From contig CAYVQP010000005.1 of NCBI GenBank assembly GCA_964452775.1, forward strand, positions 37,636 through 101,635: a stretch of 64,000 bases of DNA. The letters run 5' to 3'. This DNA is from JACKCB01 sp964452775 (lineage in GTDB: Bacteria; Chloroflexota; Anaerolineae; Promineifilales; Promineifilaceae). Made by a program: the position numbers and the translations under genes. The notes below the pieces were generated by a model, which was not told where the DNA came from, did no database searches, and was given only the letters and a program-made list of their open reading frames with translations. Positions 10,201-17,728 of this stretch are shown piece by piece. Every line of letters starts with the position of its first letter. The first letter of the stretch is position 1.

Positions 10201-13050
10201 ATCACGGGCCGGCTGCAGGGCCTCTACCACCTGACTGAAGGGGAGGTCCTGATGGGCGAAGACTTCCAGCGAGGTTTGACGCACCCGGGCGAGCAGCTGG
10301 GTGATGGAAGGGTCGCCGGAAAGATCAGTGGGCAAGACCAGGGTATTTACGAAAAAGCCGATGAGGTCCGCAACCGCCGGCCGGCTACGATTGGCAGAGG
10401 GCACACCGAGGAGAATGTGAGATTGCCCGGTGTAAACGTGGAGGAGGATGTTCAGGGCAGTGGAAAGAAGCATGAAGCGGGTGACGCCGGCTTCGCGACA
10501 GAGTGCGTCCATGGCCGCGGTTAGTTCTTCGGACAGCCCAAAGGAGTAGCTGTCGCCATCGCTGCCCAGCACGGCGGGTCGGGGGTGGTCGGTGGGCAAG
10601 CTGAGAGTGTGGGGGAAATCCTTGAGGCGTTCCCGCCAGTACGCAGCGTGCTCATGAAGCGTGTCGCCCTGCAAACGACGGCGCTCCCAGCTGGCGAAGG
10701 CAGCATATTGAACGGGTAGCTCTGGCAACAGTGCGGGCCGTCCGGAACAGGCGGCGGCGTAAAGGGCAGAGAGATCGCGACGGAGGATGCTCAGAGACCA
10801 CTCGTCGCTGATGCTATGATGCATGTTTAGCAGCAACATGTGCTCTTCGTCCGCCAGGCGCAGTAACGAAGCGCGGAAGAGCGGGCCGTGGGCGAGGTCG
10901 AAGGGTGCGGCCGCGTCCTCGGCAGCCAATCGAGAGACGGCGGCCCCGCGCCCTGACGGTGGCAGCCGGCGCAGGTCGGTGACAACCAACTGGGAGCCAG
11001 TTGGAGGGGTGATGACCTGCACTAACGAGCCATCCTGCGGGCGGAAGGTGGTGCACAGGCTGTCGTGCCGTAGACGCAGCGCGGCTAAGCTATCCTCAAA
11101 GGCGGGGAGGTTGAGCAGGCCGGTGAAGCGATAGGCGCGGGCGATATTATAGGCCGGGCTGCCGGGATCCAACTGCTGGAGAAACCAGAGGTGCTCCTGG
11201 GAAAAGGAGGCAGGAGCGGCCGCAAAGCGTTCCTGGCCGGCGGCGAATTGGAGCAAGTCATCAGCAGGGCCGGACTCCAGCTGTCTTGACTCCAGCAGGG
11301 CCGCTTGCGCGGACACGGTGGGTGCGTCGAAGAAGTCCATCAGGGAAAGTTCTACCTGGAAGAGGTCCTGTATGCCGGCCACTATTTGGGCGGCCGGTAT
11401 GGAATCGCCGCCCAAATCCTGGAAGTGCTGGTTGGCGCTTACTTCCGGCACATTCAGCGCCTGTTGCCATAGGCGGGCGACGGTCTGCTCCGTTTCTTTG
11501 CTGGGGGGCAAGAGCTCGCCGGATTGTTGGTCGGTGAAGGACTCTGCGGTCAGGCCCAGTTGGGCGGCCAGGTCAACACGCGGGACTTTGCCGGTGGAGC
11601 TCAGCGGTAGGGCATCAAGAATGAGGATGCGGCGGGGCGTCTTAAAGTCGGCCAGCTGTGTGGAGACAAAGCGGCGCAACTCTGCCTCGCCGGTCGGGGC
11701 GTGTAGGACGACTGCGGCGGCGACTTCCTCGCCCAGGATGGGATGGGGCACACCAAAGGCAACGGCCTGCGTGACGGCTGGATGGCGCAGGAGCGCCTGG
11801 TCAATCTCAAAAGGGGAAATCTTCTCGCCGCTGCGATCGATGAGTTCTTTGATGCGCCCGCTAATGAAGAGGTAGTTGTCCTCATCCAGGTGGCCGAGGT
11901 CGCCGGTGCGAAACCATCCGTCTGTGAAGCCCTTTTCGTTCGCAGCGGGATTGCGCAAGTAACCGGCGGTAATGTTCGGCCCACGAAGGACGATTTCGCC
12001 CGTCTGGCCGGGCGGCAAACGGGTAGGGCTGTGCGGGGCCATGATGGCGATTTCAGGCCCGGCGGCCGGACCGACGGAGCCGGGTTTGCGGCGGCCAGGG
12101 GACAGAGGATTGGCAGCGACCTGGGAGCAGGCTTCGGTCATGCCGTACACCTCGATGACGGGGGCATGAAAGAGCAGTTCCAGGCCAGTCATGACAGCGG
12201 ATGGCAACGGCGAGGAGGAGGAACGGATAAAGCGCAGCCTGGCCGGGACATCGGACTCGTAGGCGGCGCGGGCCAGGATGGTCTGGTGCATGGAGGGAAC
12301 AGCGGTGTACCAGGTAGGCTGGAAGTCGGCTAACCACTGGAAGAATTGCGGTGCGCTGAAGGCAGGCGGGCAGACGACACTGCCGCCGGCAACTAGAGAG
12401 GCGATGGTACCGGCAAGCAGGCCGTGAATGTGAAATTGGGGCATTATGTTAAGGCAACGGTCGGCCGGGGTCAGTTGGAGGGCGCGGACGGTACTGAGAG
12501 CGGAGTGATAGAGATTACGGTGCGTGATAGGGACGAGCTTGGGGCGGGCAGTGGCCCCACTTGTGTGCAAGAGCACGGCGATGTCGTCGGCAACTGCGGC
12601 GCCGGAAGCAGGCGGTGGTAGGGGGTCGCCGGTGAGAGTAAAGGTGTCGCCGCCGGTGGCCGTCAGCTCGATGATTGGTATGCGATGATCGGCCGCTGCC
12701 TGGCGGGCTGGGGAGTCTATGCCGGCAGGGAGCAGCAGTGCCTTGGCCTGTAGGTCGTTGAGATAGTAGGCGAATTCAGCTGCCCGATGGGCGGGGTTGA
12801 GCGGGGCGGCTGTGGCCAAGGAGGTGATGGCCAAAAAGGTTACGACCATCTCGGGACCGTTGGGGAGGACGATAGCGACGGGGTCATTGTGACCGATACC
12901 CAGGTTAACTAGCCGGGCAGCGAGATGGTCGAGTTGTTGGAGCAGGTGGTGATAGGTAATTGGTTGCCGGTCTGGGGCCAATAGGGCAGTTGCCGAGGCA
13001 GATTTTCGGTGTTGCCCGAGTAGATGGTGCAAGGTTTGAATTTCAGGCAC
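7216..13050 (-). CDS. Non-ribosomal peptide synthetase, A-PCP-C-A-PCP-TE
   Basis: A 1944-residue synthetase from GTG 13050. (Residue numbers here count from an upstream in-frame TTG at 13143; subtract 31 for the GTG start.) Domains: acyl-CoA-ligase-like adenylation (35-530; LLHTSGATARPK, YGMTEA, GKV), carrier with phosphopantetheine Ser581 in LGGDS, condensation (about 640-1085; HHSISDE at 775-781, with Glu in place of the usual Gly), adenylation 2 (about 1115-1600; YTSGSTGRPKG, NLYGMSEAG, YRTGDLARY, APNGKVDRR), carrier with Ser1649 in LGGHS, and a type I thioesterase with Ser1780 in GASFGG and His1950. The first adenylation domain resembles oxalate/Pcs60-type ligases used for starter acids. 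The product is inferred to be an acyl-(amino acid) conjugate or dimeric product released by the TE. No phosphopantetheinyl transferase or MbtH is nearby. GTG 13050 is chosen because the domain begins right after it and the promoter lies just upstream. Confidence 0.92.
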   Translation of the reverse strand: MPEIQTLHHLLGQHRKSASATALLAPDRQPITYHHLLQQLDHLAARLVNLGIGHNDPVAIVLPNGPEMVVTFLAITSLATAAPLNPAHRAAEFAYYLNDLQAKALLLPAGIDSPARQAAADHRIPIIELTATGGDTFTLTGDPLPPPASGAAVADDIAVLLHTSGATARPKLVPITHRNLYHSALSTVRALQLTPADRCLNIMPQFHIHGLLAGTIASLVAGGSVVCPPAFSAPQFFQWLADFQPTWYTAVPSMHQTILARAAYESDVPARLRFIRSSSSPLPSAVMTGLELLFHAPVIEVYGMTEACSQVAANPLSPGRRKPGSVGPAAGPEIAIMAPHSPTRLPPGQTGEIVLRGPNITAGYLRNPAANEKGFTDGWFRTGDLGHLDEDNYLFISGRIKELIDRSGEKISPFEIDQALLRHPAVTQAVAFGVPHPILGEEVAAAVVLHAPTGEAELRRFVSTQLADFKTPRRILILDALPLSSTGKVPRVDLAAQLGLTAESFTDQQSGELLPPSKETEQTVARLWQQALNVPEVSANQHFQDLGGDSIPAAQIVAGIQDLFQVELSLMDFFDAPTVSAQAALLESRQLESGPADDLLQFAAGQERFAAAPASFSQEHLWFLQQLDPGSPAYNIARAYRFTGLLNLPAFEDSLAALRLRHDSLCTTFRPQDGSLVQVITPPTGSQLVVTDLRRLPPSGRGAAVSRLAAEDAAAPFDLAHGPLFRASLLRLADEEHMLLLNMHHSISDEWSLSILRRDLSALYAAACSGRPALLPELPVQYAAFASWERRRLQGDTLHEHAAYWRERLKDFPHTLSLPTDHPRPAVLGSDGDSYSFGLSEELTAAMDALCREAGVTRFMLLSTALNILLHVYTGQSHILLGVPSANRSRPAVADLIGFFVNTLVLPTDLSGDPSITQLLARVRQTSLEVFAHQDLPFSQVVEALQPARDLSRHPLIQVMLVLINFARDDFTLPGIQSEPLPITPIGAKFDLTLYVFEEQYDALHARLEYSTELFDETTIIRFCGHLRMVLEAVTSAPDRPLSTISLLTPPERLQLLVEWNSTSAGYPLDASIAQLFEQQVARTPTTPALLFDHNRFLSYDDLNRRANQLAHLLQERGVRPGTFIGVCLERSPEAVVSYLAILKIGAAFVPLDPDFPPERLAYMLSDARPDLVLTLLRHVPVLSAGQDFLCLDRDAVQIDQQSVANMSPVAADLLYLIYTSGSTGRPKGVLGRQRAMISRLYWTWQSFPYVPGEICCLKTSLNFVDSIAELFAPLLRGIPAAICTDEQLHDPAQLVALLAHYKVTQWILVPSLLEALLDAVPDLAQQLPHLRLWVSSGEALPLALARRFHRLMPRARLLNLYGMSEAGPDVTVYETANLRDHDLTVPIGRPLANVVTYIVDPHGNPLPIGVMGELLVGGVGLAQGYHNQPQLTADRFIPDPFSTGDVLYRTGDLARYRQDGVIEYLGRRDHQVKVRGHRIELGEIEETLLRHPHVRSAAVIAPGEDADRRLLAFVSTDVARLLQPRITAAELRRFLQALLPNFMLPTITILDALPLAPNGKVDRRALAALTTSESGPLDAYSAPQTAAERQLAAIWAGILGRPQIGRHDNFFELGGHSLLALRLMAQIQAEMGQNLPLIALFRAPTVAELAQYLTQDSSPGDWSSLEPLQPLGDRPPFFCVHGVTGDILWFTDLAALLAPYGQPFYGLQARGLDGRQPPFDTLEAMAAYYLEAIQALQSQGPYYLGGASFGGMVAYEMAQQLRSRGLRVARLVMFDYTPGDSRPQPLWQPRIALRFLQNLPHWFFDMTTLSPAQITARARRKVRLGYQAAVRDIAGSNGENTPAAGDILDYASQLPEERQRLIETHLRAIRHYTPQPYPGRITYFRAQSRPLLRPDHPESGWRELALAGLDTIIIPGSHEGIFKHPHVRRLAEHLAAQLQDTPT

Positions 13051-13084
13051 GGTGCGCAATTCCCAGAGAGAACTTCCGGGGGAA

Positions 13085-13113
13085 AGTATGCTCGTCCTGA
13101 TGTTTCCTGTCAA
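13085..13113 (-). promoter_or_regulatory. Sigma-70-type promoter of the NRPS gene
   Basis: On the minus strand TTGACA (13113-13108), a 17-nt spacer and CATACT (13090-13085). The -35 is a perfect match and the spacing optimal; the predicted start near 13078 gives a ~28-nt leader to GTG 13050. It argues against the upstream TTG at 13143, which would lie before the promoter. Confidence 0.62.
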
Positions 13114-13187
13114 AAAGAAAGGCTTTGACGTAAGAGCAGGCAAAAATAGAGACTGGGCGCCCGGTTAGTTGATCGCCGATCCTCAGC

Positions 13188-13217
13188 TTGCCATCGTTGA
13201 CACTCATGGCATACAAT
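13188..13217 (+). promoter_or_regulatory. Candidate promoter for the membrane protein at 13355
   Basis: TTGCCA, 18-nt spacer, TACAAT. It would give a leader of about 130 nt. The 13051-13354 interval otherwise holds only the divergent NRPS promoter and the AGGAGG ribosome site at 13343-13348. Confidence 0.35.
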
Positions 13218-13354
13218 TACGCAGCGTTGAGTGTTGCTCTTCATTGAAGTTCTAAAAATCTACAACCTTCGATTGAACCTGCCGCGAAGCATGTGATCGT
13301 TTGTCGCATTCCCGTGTCCGGCAGGGAACAGTCAACAACATCAGGAGGCAGCAA

Positions 13355-14725
13355 ATGGTTGTGCAGGACCCGTATTCGCAGTCCGTCGCTCGCTATGCCG
13401 GACAACTTCGCTACATGTTCACGCCGGTCGCCGATCCCGCCCTGGAAGGAGTACGGGCGCCGATTGACCCGGCTGAAATTCTGGCCAGACGGGCGGAAGA
13501 CCTTGCCGGAGCCAGCGCCGACCTGGGCCTAAAGACCATTGAGTTCCTGAAGGCTGACGACATGCAGCAGCGTGAAGGGGCCGAAATGAAGCTGCTTACA
13601 CAAATCGCCGCGGACCTGGAAATAGCCGGCAACTTGCTGTCTGCAGTGCAGTCGGACGTGGAAGGTCAGAGCGTCATGGAGGCAGCAAATTCGCCACAAT
13701 ACCTGGCGGCCCGCTCAACCATTGAACGACTGGCATTTACCGTTGAGCAGCCATTGGAAGCCGGCATGCTCCCATTTCTTTTTGACTCTCGCTACCGATA
13801 CTTACCGCCCATGAACGCAACTGGAGCCGGCCTGGCGCTGCAGCGCGAAGCCGCGCACAGCCTGGAACGGATCAGTAGGCGGGCCGCGCGCACCGTCGCC
13901 ATAGCCGGCAGTTCCCTGTTGCACATGGACATGGACACACTGCGCCAGGGGGTCAGCCTGATTAGCCAGGAGGTGGCGGAGCTGATCGATGGTATCGCAA
14001 CTGACTTCCGCGCGGCCGTCAGGAGGCTAATTCGGGCGGCCCTGCGACTCATGCTGCAGGCCTTTGATTGGGTATTGGCGCTGGTCGGCCAGGATGCGGA
14101 AACCCTCGCCCGCCAACGCGTGCGCAAGTGGCTCGACGAAGTCCAGGACTCGCAGGGGATGGTGCGGGATGACTACGTCTATCGCCTAATCAGCAGCATT
14201 TATACGCCGGACATTTACGCCAATGAGATCGCCAGATGGATCGAGCAGAGCAACGCCGGCATGCAGGCGCTGGTTGATGCTACCGAAGTCGTGCGCAGCC
14301 TGGCAGACCGCTATGAAACGAAAACAGAATATGTAGAAAAAGCGCTGCGCACTCTGAGCCTGGTGGGGCTGCTTCCCTTCTCCATTGTTCAAATGCCGCA
14401 ATTTCAGGTAGGTCTGGCGGCGATTACGCTAGGGCTGATGGGATACACCATCTTTACCGGCTACGATCATTCGGATTCCGGCAGCCTCTACTTTCTGCAG
14501 CGCTTTCGCATTCCGATTCCCGATAGGGTTACGGGCGTCAGGCGCACTGTGCAACAGGCGTTGGGCCTTGCGGAACCACCGATGAGGTATGGGCTGGCCG
14601 AACCGCCTTACACACCGGACGCGAACGACATCGAGGATCTTCCGGAGCCAGAAAGCGAGTTGGTGGAATCGGTTTCAGAGATCACACGGGACGCCGCAGC
14701 AGTCGCGGACCCGCTGTGGGAGTAG
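13355..14725 (+). CDS. Unrecognised 456-residue protein with a C-terminal hydrophobic region
   Basis: I do not recognise the family. ATG 13355 is preceded by AGGAGG at 13343-13348, a strong ribosome site; an in-frame ATG-less extension upstream is unlikely. The protein has no signal peptide. Residues about 40-330 are mostly charged amphipathic helices (Ala/Arg/Glu/Leu-rich), and about 335-385 hold a hydrophobic stretch (SLVGLLPFSIV, then a second one through GLAAITLGLMGYTIF) that could be one or two membrane segments or a buried hairpin. A basic segment and an acidic tail (EDLPEPESELVE) follow. It is divergent from the NRPS with 304 bp between the starts, and precedes an EamA transporter on the same strand by 59 bp. 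Nothing in it points to an enzyme. Confidence 0.75.
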   Translation: MVVQDPYSQSVARYAGQLRYMFTPVADPALEGVRAPIDPAEILARRAEDLAGASADLGLKTIEFLKADDMQQREGAEMKLLTQIAADLEIAGNLLSAVQSDVEGQSVMEAANSPQYLAARSTIERLAFTVEQPLEAGMLPFLFDSRYRYLPPMNATGAGLALQREAAHSLERISRRAARTVAIAGSSLLHMDMDTLRQGVSLISQEVAELIDGIATDFRAAVRRLIRAALRLMLQAFDWVLALVGQDAETLARQRVRKWLDEVQDSQGMVRDDYVYRLISSIYTPDIYANEIARWIEQSNAGMQALVDATEVVRSLADRYETKTEYVEKALRTLSLVGLLPFSIVQMPQFQVGLAAITLGLMGYTIFTGYDHSDSGSLYFLQRFRIPIPDRVTGVRRTVQQALGLAEPPMRYGLAEPPYTPDANDIEDLPEPESELVESVSEITRDAAAVADPLWE

Positions 14726-14784
14726 CCCGGCGTTTGCAAATGGGCCGATCGGGCATGGTCACGACCAGACACTGATCACTTGCC

Positions 14785-15636
14785 TTGCTGGAACCGGAGT
14801 TACTGGCCGTAGTATTCGGGCTGGCCTGCGCGGCAAGCTGGGGGGCAGGCGATTTCAGCGGCGGTCTTGCCACCAGACGCAACAGCGTCTTTGCCGTCGC
14901 GATTACTTCTCAGATCGTCGGAATCTCGCTGCTGGCATTACTGGCGGTGGTGACCGGCGAGGCGCGCCCGTCCCCGGAGGCCGTCTGGTGGGGCGCCGCC
15001 GCCGGCCTATGCGGAGCGATAGGAATCTCGGCGCTCTATCAGGGGTTGTCAGTCGGCCGGATGGGAATCGTCGCCCCACTTTCCGCAATCATGACCGCCT
15101 CCATTCCAGTCCTGGTGGGCCTCATACTGGAGGGAGCGCCGTCCATGTTTCAGTTGGCCGGCTTTGCTATTGCTCTGCTCGCCGTCTGGCTCATATCATC
15201 CAATTCAAATGAGCTTCAGCGGGTGCAGAAGCCCGAATTGCTGTGGGCGACAGCTGCCGGCCTTGGTTTTGCCGGGTTTCTGCTGTTCATCAATTTTGCC
15301 AGCAGCGGCGGGTTTTACTGGCCGCTGGTAGCGGCGCGCGCTTCATCAATCGGCTTGCTCTTCATCATCGCAGTCGTCACCCGGAGTTCACTTCGCCCCG
15401 GCCTGCGGCAGTTACCGCTCATCATGCTGACCGGGATGTTGGAGGTCGCCGGAAATGCATTCTATGCCGCCGCCTCGCAACTGGGCCGGCTGGACATTGC
15501 CGCCGTGTTAGGGTCGCTCTATCCTGCCAGTACGGTCATGCTTGCTAACGTGGTGCTTGGCGAACGCATTTACCGCCGGCAACTGCTGGGCATTCTCACC
15601 GCCCTGCTCGCCGTTGCCCTCATCGCACTGGGATAG
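14785..15636 (+). CDS. EamA/DMT-superfamily transporter
   Basis: A 283-residue integral membrane protein with about ten hydrophobic helices arranged as two EamA repeats (1-140 and 148-283). GLACAASWGAGDFSGGLATRR at the N-terminus and the second-repeat GNAFYAAASQLGRLDIAAVLGSLYPASTVMLANVVLGE are typical DMT signatures. The family exports metabolites or amino acids; the substrate cannot be inferred. TTG 14785 is the first possible start after an in-frame stop and has no good ribosome site; no in-frame ATG precedes the first conserved helix. Location between the hypothetical protein/NRPS pair and the iron operon leaves its role open. Confidence 0.85.
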   Translation: MLEPELLAVVFGLACAASWGAGDFSGGLATRRNSVFAVAITSQIVGISLLALLAVVTGEARPSPEAVWWGAAAGLCGAIGISALYQGLSVGRMGIVAPLSAIMTASIPVLVGLILEGAPSMFQLAGFAIALLAVWLISSNSNELQRVQKPELLWATAAGLGFAGFLLFINFASSGGFYWPLVAARASSIGLLFIIAVVTRSSLRPGLRQLPLIMLTGMLEVAGNAFYAAASQLGRLDIAAVLGSLYPASTVMLANVVLGERIYRRQLLGILTALLAVALIALG

Positions 15637-15662
15637 AGTCAATCCCTTTGAGCGAAGGTCGC

Positions 15663-15690
15663 TTGACTTCCTTTCCGAATCCGATAAAAT
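15663..15690 (+). promoter_or_regulatory. Promoter of the iron-uptake operon
   Basis: TTGACT, 16-nt spacer, TAAAAT. The last base of the -10 touches the inverted repeat at 15690-15705, so a bound repressor would cover the transcription start. Confidence 0.55.
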
Positions 15691-15705
15691 TTAGGTGAAT
15701 CTAAA
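15690..15705. promoter_or_regulatory. DtxR-family-like operator
   Basis: TTTAG-GTGAAT-CTAAA: perfect 5-bp arms with a 6-bp centre, resembling the TTAGG...CCTAA type of DtxR/MntR/IdeR boxes. It sits immediately downstream of the -10 and 21 bp before the start codon of a DtxR-family gene, as expected for metal-dependent autoregulation. Confidence 0.55.
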
Positions 15706-15725
15706 AAATTGATTGCATGTAGTTA

Positions 15726-16805
15726 ATGAACGAGTTGTTGCTGTCAGCATCATTGCTGGTTGTACTGGTTGCCGCAGGGATTCTCCTATTCTGGCCGGAC
15801 AAAGGGATATTGGCGCGTCGTAATCGCGCATCCCGGCAGAGCGATCGGGCCTATAGCGAAGATGCCCTGAAGTACATTTACAAGACCAGGAGCGCCTCCC
15901 GGCAGGTGACGCTGGAGGGCGTCGCCGGCGTGTTGCAAATAGATCGCGGCGAAGTGGCCCGACTCCTGACACGGATGCAGTCAGCCGGCCTGGTAGAACA
16001 GAACGGCAGCGGCATCTCGCTCACGCCCGCCGGAGAGCGTGCCGCGCTCCACGTGATTCGCGCCCATCGCTTGCTGGAGCGCTACCTGGCGGATGAGACC
16101 GGCTTCGAAGAGACAACCTGGCACGACCGGGCAGATGAGCTGGAGCATACCCTCAGTCCGGCCGAGGCAAATGACCTCTCCGCCCGGCTCGGCAACCCCA
16201 TCTATGACCCACACGGCGACCCAATTCCTTCATCACAGGGTGAATTTGTGCCGCACGGCGGCCGGCCCTTGAGCAGCATGCCGGCCGGTTTTCAGGGGCG
16301 TATTGTTCACCTGGAAGACGAGCCGGATGCTGTTTACGCCCAACTCGTAGCTGAGGGTCTCTATCCCGGCATGCCGATTCGAATTGTTGAGCTTACAGCG
16401 GAGAGTGTGCGCTTTTGGGCAAACGGGGATGAGCACGTGCTGGCTCCCATTGTGGCCAACAACATCTCGGTCATCGAGGTCAAGCAGCCGGAAGATGATG
16501 AGGTGGAGTCGGTCAGCCTATCTTCTTTGCGAATTGGTGAAACGGCAATTGTCAGCCACATCTCTCCGGCGTGCCGTGGTCGAGAACGCAGGCGATTTCT
16601 GGACCTGGGCATATTGCCGGGCACACATATCTCTGCTGAGTTTCGCAGTCCCAGCGGAGATCCCGTGGCGTATCGCATTCGCGGCGCCTTGATCGCCTTG
16701 CGAACTGAGCAAGCCAACCTGGTGAGGATCTTCAGCCGGTCCTCGGATGCGGGGAATGCATCTGCGGTGGAGCTTGGAGAGAAACAGCCACTGTTAACCG
16801 AATGA
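15726..16805 (+). CDS. Membrane-anchored DtxR-family metalloregulator fused to FeoA-like domains
   Basis: A 359-residue protein. One N-terminal transmembrane helix (about 4-24) is followed by a winged helix (about 42-100, with QVTLEGVAGVLQIDRGEVARLLTRMQSAGLV) and the DtxR dimerisation/metal region (HRLLERYLADETG, HDRADELEHTLS, GNPIYDPHGDPIP), in which the metal-ligand His/Glu pattern is present. An SH3/FeoA-like domain (about 185-250) and a second, clearer FeoA domain (about 258-340; RFLDLGILPGT) complete it. DtxR proteins repress iron or manganese genes when metal is bound. A membrane anchor is unusual for the family. Its stop overlaps the feoB G-protein start by 4 nt. An operator-like repeat lies in its promoter. 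Confidence 0.85.
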   Translation: MNELLLSASLLVVLVAAGILLFWPDKGILARRNRASRQSDRAYSEDALKYIYKTRSASRQVTLEGVAGVLQIDRGEVARLLTRMQSAGLVEQNGSGISLTPAGERAALHVIRAHRLLERYLADETGFEETTWHDRADELEHTLSPAEANDLSARLGNPIYDPHGDPIPSSQGEFVPHGGRPLSSMPAGFQGRIVHLEDEPDAVYAQLVAEGLYPGMPIRIVELTAESVRFWANGDEHVLAPIVANNISVIEVKQPEDDEVESVSLSSLRIGETAIVSHISPACRGRERRRFLDLGILPGTHISAEFRSPSGDPVAYRIRGALIALRTEQANLVRIFSRSSDAGNASAVELGEKQPLLTE

Positions 16806-17728
16806 ACCTGAGAAGACAACCATCAAGCACTAAAGCAATAGAAATCGCCGGCACAGCTACCCCGGCGGGTTGTGAGAGTTGTCCGGTCCACCATGCCGCG
16901 AACCTGAAGAAGCTCGGCGTGGATATGAGCGAATGGGATTTCGTGGTGGCATTGGCCGGCAATCCCAATACCGGCAAAAGCACCATCTTTAACGCGCTGA
17001 CCGGCCTGCGACAGCACACCGGCAATTGGCCGGGCAAGACCGTTACCAGGGCCGAAGGCGGCTTTCGTTACGGAGAGCAGCGGTATAAGCTGGTTGATTT
17101 GCCCGGGACCTACTCGCTGCTTTCAACCAGTCTTGACGAGGAAGTGGCCCGCGATTTCATCTTGTTTGGCCAGCCCGACGTGACCATTGTGGTTGTAGAT
17201 GCGGCGCGATTGGAGCGTAACCTGAACCTGGCGCTGCAGATCCTGGAGATCACTGGCCGCGTGGTCGTTTGCCTGAACCTGATTGATGAGGCGCGCCGGC
17301 ATGGACTGACGGTGGACGATAGGCGACTGGCGCGAGACCTGGGAGTTCCGGTCGTGCCCACTTCCGCTCGCTATGGACAGGGGATCGATCAACTCCTTTT
17401 GGCCGTCAGTGATGTGGCGAACGGCCGGGTGGCCTCGAAGCCACGACAGCTTCGTCATGAGTCGCCGGCAATCCAACAGGCGATCGCCGGAGTGGTACGC
17501 CTACTCGAGGAGCGATTCCCCGCCCTGCCCAATGCCCGTTGGGTGGCGATGCGCTTGCTGGATGGCGATGATCGCATGGCTGAAGCCGTGCGCAGCGGCG
17601 AGATTGGTGAGCTTGTTGAGCAACAGAACCTGGCGCTCAGTTCCAAGCCGGCTCTGGAAGATGCGACTCCCTCCCTGGTCAAGGCAGTTGCCAGGGTAGA
17701 CGAACTCAGCGGGAAATATAGACCATGA
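16802..17728 (+). CDS. feoB: FeoB N-terminal G-protein part, separate ORF
   Basis: The 308-residue cytoplasmic GTPase portion of the ferrous-iron transporter. G1 is GNPNTGKS (53-60), G2 Thr lies in the HTGNWPGKTV region, G3 is DLPG, G4 is NLID (usually NxxD) and G5-like TSARYG follows; a helical GDI-like domain fills 215-300. An N-terminal extension carries CESCPVHH (24-31), a possible metal-binding Cys/His cluster. Normal FeoB is one ~700-800-residue chain; here the frame stops at 17728 and the membrane part starts at 17725 (ATGA overlap), so the transporter is made as two translationally coupled chains. Either natural subunit splitting or a sequencing frameshift could explain this; the clean ATGA junction favours the former. 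Confidence 0.9.
   Translation: MNLRRQPSSTKAIEIAGTATPAGCESCPVHHAANLKKLGVDMSEWDFVVALAGNPNTGKSTIFNALTGLRQHTGNWPGKTVTRAEGGFRYGEQRYKLVDLPGTYSLLSTSLDEEVARDFILFGQPDVTIVVVDAARLERNLNLALQILEITGRVVVCLNLIDEARRHGLTVDDRRLARDLGVPVVPTSARYGQGIDQLLLAVSDVANGRVASKPRQLRHESPAIQQAIAGVVRLLEERFPALPNARWVAMRLLDGDDRMAEAVRSGEIGELVEQQNLALSSKPALEDATPSLVKAVARVDELSGKYRP

Noticed and set aside
7210..12333. Several plus-strand open frames opposite the NRPS (7210-7929, 9973-10524, 11318-11875, 11743-12333)
   Set aside because: The minus-strand NRPS has continuous domain motifs over the whole stretch; the plus-strand frames are Gly/Val/Glu-rich shadows.
17725..17728. Frameshift error as the cause of the split feoB
   Set aside because: The junction is a clean ATGA overlap and the second chain starts with a proper ATG, so a natural split is preferred, although resequencing would settle it.
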